DNA of 64,000 nt from Macrostomum hystrix. Lineage: Eukaryota; Platyhelminthes; Macrostomidae. The notes beneath the pieces are model-generated. The model had not been told where the DNA came from. It saw only the letters and a list, made by a program, of their open reading frames with translations, and ran no database searches. The DNA is taken from the NCBI GenBank assembly GCA_950097015.1, contig CATNEN010000039.1, forward strand, positions 9,513,501 to 9,577,500. Reading direction: 5' to 3'. Positions 31,101 to 40,272 of the stretch are shown here, one piece after another; positions within the stretch are counted from its first letter, which is position 1; every line of letters starts with the position of its first letter. Made by a program: the position numbers and the translations under genes.

Positions 31101-34100
31101 CAGCTCTACGAGCGACTTGGCAATCACCTGCGCGCCGTGGCAGAGACAGCCGACCTCAGCAGTGCCAGCCCTACATCGGATACTATCGGCGGCCAGCCAG
31201 CGGGCGGAGGCGGTGCATCTCGGGGCGCGGCCGGCGACCTGGCGGCGCTGCGGAAGGAAGTCGAGGACCTAGAAATTGAGGCACTGACTCGACGCCGTGC
31301 CCAGCTACAAAATGAGCTCAAACTGCCTCAGCACCAGCGGACCCCTGGTCTTACACCACAAGGTGAGCAGAGCGAAATTGCTGTTGGATTGCATGAATCC
31401 TTGCTGTTGGGCAGGGAAGTTGCAGAGCTCGGCACCAGTCAGCAGGAGCTCAAGCGCAGCCGAGCCTACCTGATCCGCGACTCCGTCAAACCGAGCGCCA
31501 GTCAGTCGAACGAGAGCCTCACCGCCTGCATGGAGAATGGAAATCTAGTGTTCAAGAAGCAGCCTCCCAGCTTGAGCAGAATTTCAGTTGGTCAGTGGAT
31601 CTCCGGAAACTCCCAGATCATGCTGCGCCTCATCGACGATGGCTCATTGGTCCACCTGAATGATGACGGTTCCATCAACGTCAATCAGCTGAAAGGCTAC
31701 CTACAGTACTCACGGAAGATCGGCGAGCTGCTCGATGCCGGCTATAACCCTGGCGTCGTGTGGGAGTTCGATGAGGATTACCGAAAGTTGATCGCAGAGT
31801 CTGATTCGCACCAGTGGGGCTGTGAGCCGCCTCAGCTGTACCACCGCCACCTGAACGCCCCGCGGAACCTAAAGTTCACCGTGAACAAGCCAGCAGCTGC
31901 CCAGTCGCAAGCGCCGATCTGCCTCAGCTTCAACGCTCCTGCCGGCTGCCAACGGTCCAACTGCAGGTACCGCCACGCCTGCAAGCTGCGAGGCTGCGGC
32001 AAGCCGCACCCCGCCCACCAGCACCGACCGGCCAACGACGGCATCGATGCGGCGGAGGGGGCAAAAAACTAGATTTATTTTATAGCCAACCTGCTTTTAT
32101 CCCCTGCCTGCCCCCTCCCCCTTTCTTGCCTTCCCGTGCCCCCACCCGCTCTTCTGCCCCGCCGCCTCCGCCGCGTCGCACTCTGTCATCCGACATGAAC
32201 CTCGCTGCCTGGGAGCCACTGCTGCGCGGCGACCCGGATGAACCTTTTCTGCTCAATGGCCTTCATCACGGCTTTCGGCTGATCAACAAGCCGCCGCCTG
32301 CTTTAACGCGCTCCAAAAACTACAGCTCGGCCATCACCCAAGCTAAGCAGGTGGACCAGCAGCTCGCTGAGGAGCTCCGCCTCGGTCGCCTTCAGCTCGC
32401 CAGCGGTCCCGTCATGTTGAATGCGATCGGTGCTATTCCCAAGTCTGATGGCAGCGTCAGGATCATCCACGACCTTTCGAGCCCTCCGGGATCCTCCGTC
32501 AATGACAGCTATGAGCAGGAGAAGAGTCTGCGATTCGCCTCAGTCCGAGACCTGGCCAGGCACCTTCGGCCCGGCTCCTTCATCGGAAAAATCGACCTGA
32601 AGCAGGCCTATCGTTCAGTCGGTATTCATCCGGACGACCATAGGCTCACAGGTCTAAGCTGGCGCTTTGAGGCTGACACCGAAGACTCGGTGCTCGTCGA
32701 CACCCGGCTGCCATTTGGAGCGCGAGCATCGTGTGAGATTTTTCACCGTCTGTCAGCCAGCATCAAGCGGCACATGCTCCAGCAAGGCTTTCGCGCTACC
32801 GTCAACTACTTGGACGACTGGGCGGTGGCCGGCGAGTCCCAAGATGCTGCTCAGCGAGCCTTCGACTACCTGGTGCACCTGCTGCAGAACTTAGGCTTTA
32901 GCATCAATTGGAGCAAGTCAAGCGCCCCAGCCCAGCATGTCGTGTTCCTGGGCGTGCACATCAACACCGTTGACGGGACGCTCTCTCTGCCTGCCGACAA
33001 GAAGACGGACATTCAGAATCTGCTGAGCGAGTGCTTGGCTCGTGACGTCGTCAAGCCGAAGCAGTTGGAGAAGCTGGTTGGGAAGCTCTGCTGGGTCAGT
33101 CAGATCAACCAGCTGCTTCGTCCGTTTCTGCGCCCGCTCTTCGACATCATCAGTGTCGGGACTGACCTTCGTCTGTCTCAAGATATCCGCGATCTACTGC
33201 ACTGGTGGCTGTTGTCCATCGATGCGCTGCCTCCGACGCCCATGAATCCTCGTTTTCGACATCTGGTGGCCATCGAGTCTGACAGCAGCTCTGAAGGCGC
33301 AGCAGGCATCGTCTGCGGCAGCAGCTTCAGCGACTGGATGTACTTCAGCTGGGAGCACGACTTCGAGGCTGAGTTCCGCGACCTCCACATCAACCACAAG
33401 GAGGCCCTGGCGCCACTGCTGACCATCCTGCATTTCCGTGACCAGCTGAGCAACAGCCGGGTGGTGGTCTACTCTGACAGCACCGCCGCCGTTGGTTTGA
33501 TCAACAAGCTGTCCTGCAGGCATCCCTCGCTGATCCGCATCTACCAGACTGTGGCCCTTCTGTGCCTGGCCTCCGGGATTCAGCTGCAAGCTTTTCACCT
33601 CCCTGGTCGTATGCAGCTGCTGAGCGACCCTGCTTCCAGAATGGGGAGCTCTAAGCACGAGCTGGTCAATTTTTGCTGTCGCCTCTATGGCACCCTGCGC
33701 ATCTGCCCGATTGAATTTGTCTCACACACTGTCTCTGCCGTGTCCCGCACCGCTCTTCTTTCACAGGTCGCAGCCGCGCTCCGCACCGCCCCGCCGTGTC
33801 AGTGTCCGCTCTGTGCCGGCTGTCGCTGGCACCCAGCACCAGGAAGTCCTATGCCAGCCGCCTGCGAGTCTGGAGCGAATTCTGCCGGCAGCGTCGAGTT
33901 CCTACGGCCGCCGCTTCCGAGTCCGACGTGTGCCACTTCGTCGTCTTCCTCCTGCAGCGCGGAACTGCCTCATACTCCAGCGTGCAATCAAGCCTCGGCG
34001 CGGTCTCATTCCTACATAGGGCTTCAGCGTCACCAGATCCGACCAAAAACTGTGCCAGGCTGGCTCTCATCTGCCGGGGGGCGCGGCGCCTCCTGGCCCA

Positions 34101-36784
34101 GCAGCCGAGACAAGCGACACCACTGCAGCCGCACCACCTTCGCCTGCTCTGCAGCTGCCCCGAGTTCCATCGGTCACTATCACCGCGTCTCCTTGCTGCC
34201 TTCAGGGCGGCGTTGCTGGTCTCCTGGTGGGGCGTCCTCCGCCTAGGCGAGCTGCTGCCTCCCGCCACAGCAGACTCACTGCGCAGGAGTTCTTTGTCAC
34301 CGTGCCCTGGAGGCTTCCGGCTGACACTCAGCAAGTCTAAAACTAACCAATTCAAGGGACGCCAGCTACAAGTTTTCCTACCGCAAGCCGCGAACAGCCA
34401 GCAGATCTGCCCAGCCACGGCCCTGGCCAACCATCTGCGCGTGAACGAGATTTTCAAGCCGCATCTGCCTTTGTTCTCAACTCTGGAAGCCCACGGCCAC
34501 GTGCCTATGTCCGTGTCGACCTTCATTCGACTTCTGAAGCGAGGCCTGTCATTTTGCGGCTTCAATGCGAGCGGCTTCTCAGGCCACAGTCTTCGCCGAG
34601 GCGGAGCCAGCGCTGCCTTCGCGTGCGGCCTCTCCTTGGCCGACATTCGCTGCCTCGGCGACTGGCAATCGGACTGCGTCTTCCGATACTTCTCAGACGA
34701 CGCCTTGTTTGCACGCAGAAGTCGAGCGTCCAGGCAGCTGGTCAACTGTCTCGCATTGTGAAGCTAACTGTCTGATTTTTCTGTGCTGCTTGGCTTTTGC
34801 CTTTTTGCGGTTCATGCTGCCCCCCCCTTCTTTTTTTCTCCCCCCTTTTTTTTTCTTTCGGGGTTTGGGGTCGCTTTCCCCTCCTCGCGCTGCTTTGTGC
34901 CACCGACGCTTTTCTGCTTCGCCTTCTTTTGCTGGGGTGGCGGGGTTAATGTCTCCATTACACGGCGGGCTCTTGTAAGGGCCTGTCGTGTAATGGGTGT
35001 TATCCACCCACCCCCTTTTCTCTCGCTGCCTTCTCACCCACCCCTTGTGGGGGGGTTGGGGTTTTATATACCCGCGTGCCGTGCTTTGACTCGCGTGTCG
35101 CATCGGCTCAATTTTTTTTTTCTTCTTTTTAAATTTTCCTTTAAAAATTGCCTTCCCAACGGATTATCCCAAATCAACCCCATTGAAATCGAATTGCAGC
35201 ACCTGACCCTGACTCGCAGATTTGTGAACGCAATGAGCCGCTACAATATCTGCCAGGTCTCCTTCAGGGAGAGCTGCAAGGCCAAGATTGCGCGTCACTT
35301 GGCACTTAGTAAGGCTGCAAATGAACGACTACTGAGATGCACAAGGATACATATCATTGCATCACTTTGCTTGTGCTTATACCCAGTTGTGCAGTCTGAC
35401 GTCCTCAGAGAGTCGAGATTCATATTGCACCCAAAATAATTACTTGGCGAGGAAAGTGGTTAAATTTTAGCAAAGCCAATTCCTGTTTATCCTCGTGTTT
35501 AATAATAATAATATTGTGTCGCATTTTAAAGTACGCCGGCTTATTCGCAGTCCATGCCTTTCTCTGCTCCTCGTACACAATTTCGTTGGCTTGCTGGTTG
35601 CACCGGATTCTAAAATACCAAGAACTATCAAATCCGGTGCACCTTCACAGTCGAATGGGGGCAGTCGCTGCATGGTCTATGCCATTTAGTACAGTTTACA
35701 GATCAATAAGCTTTGTACTGTGTGGTCATTATGTCTGAAATCGGAAATACTATTTGAATAATCAGCTCATTCAACATTGTCCGAAATCTGGAATAAAAAT
35801 TGCTTATTAGCTCTTTTTCTCGAATTTTAATTGCATATCTCCTAATGAATTTTCTGTGCGAACTACTTACAGTAATCAACTGATTGAATTCGCTTTCAGC
35901 TGGCCGTCAGACCACCGACGTTGAGTTGGAGGACATGATCGAGTCGGGCAACCCGTCGATTTTCACGCAGGGTGTAAGACTCCGATATTCTCATGCCTTT
36001 AGTTCCAAAGGCTGTCTCTTGATTCCCTTGCCTAATTCTTATGATGCACCTTAAAAAAATAATTTTCTTTTCAAAGCACAGATCGTCACAGACACCCAGC
36101 AGGCCAAGCAGTCGCTAGCCGACATCGAGGCCAGGCACGAGGACATCATGAAGCTGGAACGGAGCATCAAGGAGCTGCACGACATGTTCCTAGACATGGC
36201 CGTCCTGGTGGAGAGCCAGGTATAGTGATGGAGCTGCTATTAAAATAGTTCGTAGATACTTAAAAGTACTTTTGATACTTCTGATGGAATACTTCTGTTT
36301 GAGTACTTACTTGGAGGCTGTCCGTAGCGATAACTCGAGTCCAACAATTTAACAAACAGATCGACGCTTTTTTAAACCATATTCAGGGCGAAATGGTCGA
36401 TAGAATCGAATTCAACGTTCAAAAAGCGGTGGACTACATTGAGGCGGCCAAGGCTGACACAAAGAAGGCGGTTAAATATCAAAGCAAGGCTAGGAAGGTA
36501 AGCATGCAGCCCTGAGAGGAAAATAAATATGGCAATATATTTTCAAAAATCAACCGTATCTATTCATAGAAGCTAGGGAAGCACAGATAAAAGAAAATTG
36601 TATGCGCACATTCGTATCTAGGACAGGACTCCGAATACTTTAAACGCCATAAAACTTACATATTTCTCACTATAAACCAACAAATTGAATGTTTCAGAAG
36701 AAGATTATCCTTGTGGTCTGCCTTGTTGTTGTTTTGATCTGCGTCGTAGGTGGCATCATTGGCGGAGTTGTACCGAAGAAATGA
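28190..36784 (+). CDS. Syntaxin-1-like plasma-membrane Qa-SNARE, 8 coding exons with alternative exon 4
   Basis: Coding exons: 28190-28433, 28565-28639, 28704-28777, 29206-29314 (4a), 35900-35973, 36082-36219, 36387-36497 and 36698-36784. All have GT-AG borders and matching phases, giving 303 residues. The product drives vesicle fusion with the plasma membrane together with SNAP-25 and synaptobrevin. The Habc domain starts with [16 protein letters not shown] (exon 1) and runs through exon 4. SNP-like linker residues ([14 protein letters not shown]) follow. The SNARE motif runs from [18 protein letters not shown] to [11 protein letters not shown], with the zero-layer Gln in VLVESQ at the exon 6/7 junction. 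The last exon encodes the C-terminal membrane anchor ([15 protein letters not shown]). Intron 4 (6.6 kb) contains a minisatellite, alternative exon 4b and an inserted retroelement. The start is uncertain: the frame is open upstream of 28190 to near 28126, so an earlier exon may supply the N-terminus. Confidence 0.93.
29206..29314 (+). other. Syntaxin exon 4a (alternative version 1)
   Basis: The 109-nt exon follows a strong acceptor (TTTTCTCTCTCCAG) and ends at G|GTAATT. It encodes [20 protein letters not shown]... up to RRQMEI, the Hc helix of the Habc domain, and ends in phase 1. Joined to exon 5 the split codon is GCT (Ala). Confidence 0.85.
29383..29760. repeat. 29/31-bp minisatellite in syntaxin intron 4
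   Basis: About 13 units of GTGATTTGGTGTGCTGTG plus TGATAACCCCA, 29 bp long, with several 31-bp variants containing ATTTATGGTG. First and last units are divergent. Confidence 0.95.
30597..30824 (+). repeat. 228-bp duplication flanking the retroelement, left copy
   Basis: Identical base for base to 35147-35374. It contains alternative exon 4b (30650-30758) with its splice sites. It lies immediately left of the retroelement start, so it has the form of a very long target-site duplication. Confidence 0.92.
30650..30758 (+). other. Syntaxin exon 4b, copy 1 (alternative exon)
   Basis: Acceptor GAATTGCAG|CACCTG and donor CTTA|GTAAGG bound a 109-nt segment with the same length and phases as exon 4a. 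It encodes [20 protein letters not shown]..., then [12 protein letters not shown]. Joined to exon 5 the split codon is ACT (Thr), giving [14 protein letters not shown], which matches the TGR seen in canonical syntaxin-1. It is clearly homologous to 4a but diverged. It is a candidate mutually exclusive exon, because including both would shift the frame. Confidence 0.8.
30825..30991 (+). repeat. Left direct terminal repeat of the retroelement
   Basis: Identical to 34953-35119. It contains a 42-bp inverted-repeat site, CCATTACACG ... CGTGTAATGG (30827-30868), and a TATA-like GTTTTATATACCC near 30934, a plausible promoter for the frame starting at 31017. Confidence 0.9.
31017..32072 (+). CDS. Retroelement ORF1, gag-like with SAP domain and zinc-finger-like C-terminus
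   Basis: 351 residues from ATG 31017. Residues about 5-40 ([20 protein letters not shown], then QLYERL) match a SAP DNA-binding helix-extended-loop-helix. A Gly/Ala-rich linker and a coiled-coil-like segment ([20 protein letters not shown]) follow. The C-terminus has a Cys/His-rich stretch ([20 protein letters not shown], then [13 protein letters not shown]), a CCCH-type finger likely to bind nucleic acid. This position and make-up fit the gag-like protein of DIRS-order elements. The frame is intact. It is followed after 53 nt by the RT frame. Confidence 0.75.
   Translation: MDSARKLTAKQLKQELAHYGLSQAGRKQQLYERLGNHLRAVAETADLSSASPTSDTIGGQPAGGGGASRGAAGDLAALRKEVEDLEIEALTRRRAQLQNELKLPQHQRTPGLTPQGEQSEIAVGLHESLLLGREVAELGTSQQELKRSRAYLIRDSVKPSASQSNESLTACMENGNLVFKKQPPSLSRISVGQWISGNSQIMLRLIDDGSLVHLNDDGSINVNQLKGYLQYSRKIGELLDAGYNPGVVWEFDEDYRKLIAESDSHQWGCEPPQLYHRHLNAPRNLKFTVNKPAAAQSQAPICLSFNAPAGCQRSNCRYRHACKLRGCGKPHPAHQHRPANDGIDAAEGAKN
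32195..34246 (+). CDS. Retroelement ORF2, reverse transcriptase-RNase H
   Basis: First ATG is 32195 (the frame is open from 32126). The RT palm has [17 protein letters not shown], then [28 protein letters not shown] and the catalytic YLDDW near residue 205; the thumb follows with FLGVHIN. RNase H follows with [22 protein letters not shown] and [11 protein letters not shown]. The block resembles DIRS/Ngaro RTs. The last 180 residues or so (after about 33700) are low in recognisable content and overlap the recombinase frame in another register, so the functional product may end earlier or be processed. No stop or frameshift interrupts the RT, so it may be active. Confidence 0.9.
   Translation: MNLAAWEPLLRGDPDEPFLLNGLHHGFRLINKPPPALTRSKNYSSAITQAKQVDQQLAEELRLGRLQLASGPVMLNAIGAIPKSDGSVRIIHDLSSPPGSSVNDSYEQEKSLRFASVRDLARHLRPGSFIGKIDLKQAYRSVGIHPDDHRLTGLSWRFEADTEDSVLVDTRLPFGARASCEIFHRLSASIKRHMLQQGFRATVNYLDDWAVAGESQDAAQRAFDYLVHLLQNLGFSINWSKSSAPAQHVVFLGVHINTVDGTLSLPADKKTDIQNLLSECLARDVVKPKQLEKLVGKLCWVSQINQLLRPFLRPLFDIISVGTDLRLSQDIRDLLHWWLLSIDALPPTPMNPRFRHLVAIESDSSSEGAAGIVCGSSFSDWMYFSWEHDFEAEFRDLHINHKEALAPLLTILHFRDQLSNSRVVVYSDSTAAVGLINKLSCRHPSLIRIYQTVALLCLASGIQLQAFHLPGRMQLLSDPASRMGSSKHELVNFCCRLYGTLRICPIEFVSHTVSAVSRTALLSQVAAALRTAPPCQCPLCAGCRWHPAPGSPMPAACESGANSAGSVEFLRPPLPSPTCATSSSSSCSAELPHTPACNQASARSHSYIGLQRHQIRPKTVPGWLSSAGGRGASWPSSRDKRHHCSRTTFACSAAAPSSIGHYHRVSLLPSGRRCWSPGGASSA
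33796..34761 (+). CDS. Retroelement ORF3, tyrosine recombinase (integrase)
   Basis: About 321 residues. The frame overlaps ORF2 in a different register. Catalytic residues in family order are Arg in LRLGEL (about 149), His-x-x-Arg in GHSLRRGG (264, 267), Trp in CLGDW (290) and the nucleophile Tyr in FRYFSDD (298). The N-terminal core-binding helices include [20 protein letters not shown]. It should integrate a circular DNA copy by strand exchange at the element's inverted-repeat site. No ATG is seen at the start (33796 is GTG), so expression may need frameshifting from ORF2, splicing or an upstream start. The frame is intact. Confidence 0.88.
   Translation: MSVSALCRLSLAPSTRKSYASRLRVWSEFCRQRRVPTAAASESDVCHFVVFLLQRGTASYSSVQSSLGAVSFLHRASASPDPTKNCARLALICRGARRLLAQQPRQATPLQPHHLRLLCSCPEFHRSLSPRLLAAFRAALLVSWWGVLRLGELLPPATADSLRRSSLSPCPGGFRLTLSKSKTNQFKGRQLQVFLPQAANSQQICPATALANHLRVNEIFKPHLPLFSTLEAHGHVPMSVSTFIRLLKRGLSFCGFNASGFSGHSLRRGGASAAFACGLSLADIRCLGDWQSDCVFRYFSDDALFARRSRASRQLVNCLAL
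34953..35119 (+). repeat. Right direct terminal repeat of the retroelement
   Basis: Identical to 30825-30991, including the 42-bp CCATTACACG ... CGTGTAATGG site at 34955-34996. It is followed by a 27-nt T/A-rich tail, then the second 228-bp flank. Confidence 0.9.
35147..35374 (+). repeat. 228-bp duplication flanking the retroelement, right copy
   Basis: Perfect copy of 30597-30824. Both copies carry a complete exon 4b with acceptor and donor. Confidence 0.92.
35200..35308 (+). other. Syntaxin exon 4b, copy 2
   Basis: Identical to 30650-30758, with the same acceptor and donor. Being nearest to exon 5, it may be the copy most easily spliced. Both copies encode the same peptide. Confidence 0.75.
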
Positions 36785-38814
36785 ATATTCGGATTCTTAA
36801 CTGTTTCCCTTCATTGGTCTTTCCTTAATTCATTGGCCACAGAGTTTACTTTAATACAGTACAAAAAATGAACAGTCCTATTCTTTGTACTCCTAATTGC
36901 AGTTTTGATTGCTGAAAACGGTATGCATGATTTTTAGAAACCATTTGCATTATAAGCAATCTCGTCCTTTGGTATTTCGCGCTCATAACAGTAATTTTTA
37001 GCATTCGGAACCGATTTTTCTGCTTTATACAGCACACAACATCGACAACGCACATGCAAATTATAAATCTCGATTAATATTAAAATATAATTAAACGGCA
37101 AAAATATACGTAGCGATATGAAGTAAATGCATACGCTATACAAAGGCAACTTAACTAGATATATATATGTTACTTGAGTAGTCCTTGATGGCGTAGTGGT
37201 GATAATATTGCAAGGAAATTTTTTAAGCACTTTTATTTTTTTCCTCACAATTAGCAATAACAACTGAAGCGAATTGACATTGCGTCCATTTGGAATAGTT
37301 GAAATCTTATAGAGTTTATTTTTGCTGTGACATTCTCCCGTGCGTGACGATTATTTCATCAACTGATAAATAATATTTTACAGTATGTATTACACACAAA
37401 AAAATAAATTGTGACTTAGCATTAAATTTTATTAAAATTGCAAGCAATTAGTTAGTTTGGTTAAAACTACTTTTGTTTAACTGAAGAAGCCATGGCTAAC
37501 CGTGCATGAATTTTCAAATGTTTATCTCAGTTTTCGATAAGAAACATGATTTCATGTTTCTTGCGCAAGCAGCAAGCACGGATTTACAAAGATCAACCAA
37601 CAAAAAGTTTCGGATTGATTATGTTTATTATGAAATATAATACAACTATCAAAATATAAAGCGTGCTTTAAAGCGAGGTCTACTTCTAAGGGCATCCAAT
37701 GGGCAATGGCCAATGGGCAATGGGCAAGCCAATTAACTCATTTGGCTTGTCTTCTGCACTTTAACACATCTGTGCGCATCTTTTTGGCTTTCCATTTAGA
37801 TATACTTAGTTAGTAAATTAGGTTAATTATTTATTAAAGTAAATACTTCGTGGTTTGGGATTTGGGATATAAGTGCGATGAAATGAAAGGGATTGGCTAA
37901 TTATTACGCTTTATTAAACAACATTATGGTTTTTATGCAAAGAAGCAGAATTCATATTTTACTTACTTTATATGTATCGTAGTGTTCATTTATTTTTTAA
38001 AAGCACAGTAAAATTTTACAGTATTTGATGTATGAAATAAACAGTTTTTATTACTCATTATTCCTATTAATTTTAACCAATTGTTTTTATGACTAGGGTA
38101 TATATGGAGTTTTGATTAGACTTATTTAGTGTGCTAAAAGCCTTGCATTATTTAATTTTTCTGCACAGTCTATATTTTGTAAAATTGCAGTGACTTTACT
38201 TTATCACAGACGTATAAAGCTTAGGCAATATTTAGGTGATAATAAAACTCAATATAAAATAATTGCTTGAAGAAAGAACAACTGACAGTGTTCTATTTCA
38301 ATTTTTTTAAAAGAATGCTGTATAGAATTTTCAATTTAAATTAAAAATCAAACAATTAAAGATCGAATATTAATTCAACTAACAACCTAAAAAATAACTG
38401 CCTATCGTTTTACTGTGAAATTTCAAATCTAAATCTAAATACAACACCTTATTAATACCACAGTTCATTAAACCAAATTCATTGATTATACTCCACTAGA
38501 CTGTAAAATATTTTTCTAGTGGTCATTAGATATGTTTATAGTGAATAGTACAATTTAAACATCCTGGAGTTTCTGTTAATTTGCATTTATATATTTTTTA
38601 TAATTAATCACAGTTTGGAATCTATTCCTTCTTTAGTCTTTAGATATATTTTTTACTTGCATTCACAGTACTATTAAAAAAAATCTGTCTCCAACATGAC
38701 GTACCATATACCATGGCTTTTAAACGTCTTTTAAATATGAATATACAAATTTTATTTATAATTTTAAACATAAAAAAACAAATATTTTGATGTTGTCGCC
38801 CTTTATAAATGGGT
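36785..38814. other. Syntaxin 3' region and AT-rich intergenic sequence
   Basis: No further gene. Short AATGGGCAATGGGCAAGCC repeats lie near 37698-37732. A tRNA A-box-like GATGGCGTAGTGGTGATAAT at about 37188-37207 may be a scrap of SINE. Several AATAAA motifs occur but none is clearly the syntaxin signal. Confidence 0.4.
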
Positions 38815-39055
38815 TCTCGATTGATCTGACAATTCTCTTCTTGCTCTAAGTTTTCTGTGTTCGATTCCGCGATAAGGCCGCATTCATTTGCGGCGCAGTC
38901 GCAAACATAACGCTTGGATGACTTGTGCAATTTATGCCATTGAGTACCAACCTTCAAGCACACTTCCTGACGATGAGAAAGACAGTGCAAACCAAGTGTG
39001 TGAGTGTGCCTCTGCGTATTTTATCTGTGCGCGTGTGTGCTCAGGAGTCAGCGGA
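38815..39055 (+). mobile_element. tRNA-derived SINE (family B), degraded
   Basis: The B-box-like GTGTTCGATTCCGCG is followed by GGCCGCATTCATTTGCGGCG, CGATGAGAAAGACAGTG and GTGTGCTCAGGAGTC. These match the family B body, best seen reversed at 57945-58220. The A box is degraded. Confidence 0.6.
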
Positions 39056-39184
39056 ATGAGGTAACGCTGGCTGAAGTCACATTTTTGCTGAAGTATCAAT
39101 AGCGCCTCTTATACCTCCGCTTGTTCCTCTAAGCCAATATCAACTAAATATAAGCTAATAAACCTCCATGGTACTATTTTTCAG

Positions 39185-40272
39185 TCGCAACAATTTCGTC
39201 ACCGAAGCAACATCCGGCGCCATCCGGTCCCAATATGGCAGCGGCAGGCTCATCAGTACGATGACCGCAGCCGCAGCAGACACCGTGGCAGCATTCGCCG
39301 GGTTGCATCGCCTTCGCCGCCTTTGGCTGAGTCAGAATTTTTACCTGCGGAGGTCAATGAGTTATCTTACCTGTCTTCGCAGCGTAGCCGCTCTTACTCA
39401 CCGCTGTCGTCTCCACCACCTAACAACGAATTTGGTGCTCATGACGCTCGACGCATGACAAATTTCTCTGATCACCAGTCTAACGAATCGAGACGATTGA
39501 ATCACGGATGGACGGGCCGAGTTAATCACGGTCCAGGTATCATAAAGCTAGTTTTTACAATTTATTTGCGTTTGCTATCGTACCCGACTTTTACTCGATC
39601 CAAAATTCGCAAAGGTGCTTAGTGAAAAATTCACGAAGTTCAGATACAAATGCAATCGTAAACATCATGCTCTATTATTTCTCAGAACTTTCAAGTCCCT
39701 TTACAAATTACTGACGCTAATTAAACCCAGGCTCGGCTCCGACATGGCCCACTAACTGGACTGAAAGATGCGACGAAAGCAACATAGAAGAACACGAACT
39801 AGACCCACTAGAAGAAGAAGAGGCCGATCAGGATGATGAAATTGAAGCAGACGCCACCGCAATGATCGGACCTGATTGGAGCTGCTTCTACAGTCCGCCA
39901 AAACGCGATTTTATCTACAAGTCTCTTTTGCGTAGATCCGCTGGCGTCTCTCTTGACGGTAGCTCTGTGGATAATGCCGCGCTAGCAGCTTCCTCCACGA
40001 AGCGGCCAAATACTTCAACGTCGAGCGCTGCTCCGTCCAGAATAGGCTGCTCCGCCTCGCGTACTGCGCCCGGCCGAGCGACGTTTCTAGCCAACCGACT
40101 CGGCTTCCTCCCGACGCCGCCTAACTCGTCCAACCATCTGTGCTCCTGCATCCGACGTCCAGCTACAGTGGACGCGGCCACACAAACTAGGCCAGAGTCT
40201 AGCAAACGGACCGGCAGATCCGATTATTGGAGAGTCGACTTGGAGAAAAGGAGGCGATTCTTTGAGGAATGA
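39185..40272 (+). CDS. Unrecognised Ser/Arg-rich, acidic protein, 2 exons seen
   Basis: Exons 39185-39536 and 39731-40272 join through the split codon G|GC with clear GT-AG sites (CCAG|GTATCA; AAACCCAG|GC), giving at least 297 residues. The N-terminal part is basic and Ser/Arg-rich (YDDRSRSRHRGSIRRV, SYSPLSSPPPNNEF). Next comes an acidic run (EEHELDPLEEEEADQDDEIE), then DWSCFYSPPKRDFIYKSLLR and a C-terminal SDYWRVDLEKRRRFFEE. I recognise no domain. Exon 1 follows an acceptor (TATTTTTCAG) and has no early ATG in frame. The start codon must therefore come from an upstream exon, from a trans-spliced leader ending in ATG (known in flatworms; phase 0 fits), or from the internal Met near 39456. Confidence 0.6.

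Larger units (their letters stand above)
30825..35146 (+). mobile_element. Tyrosine-recombinase retroelement (DIRS order; Ngaro/PAT-like split repeats)
   Basis: The 4.3-kb element carries three long frames in the order gag-like, RT/RNase H, tyrosine recombinase. It has no DDE integrase and no aspartic protease, which is diagnostic of the DIRS order. The direct repeat at 30825-30991 recurs at 34953-35119 without a difference, so insertion was recent. Direct rather than inverted repeats and no visible methyltransferase domain favour a Ngaro-like (or PAT-like) arrangement. A second repeat pair (B1/B2) was not recognised; only a 27-nt T/A-rich tail follows the right repeat. Same orientation as the host syntaxin gene, inside intron 4. 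Unusually, it is flanked by a 228-bp perfect duplication. Confidence 0.88.

Noticed and set aside
33849-34745. Long minus-strand frame opposite the recombinase
   Set aside because: Antisense shadow of a GC-rich coding region, with no domain.
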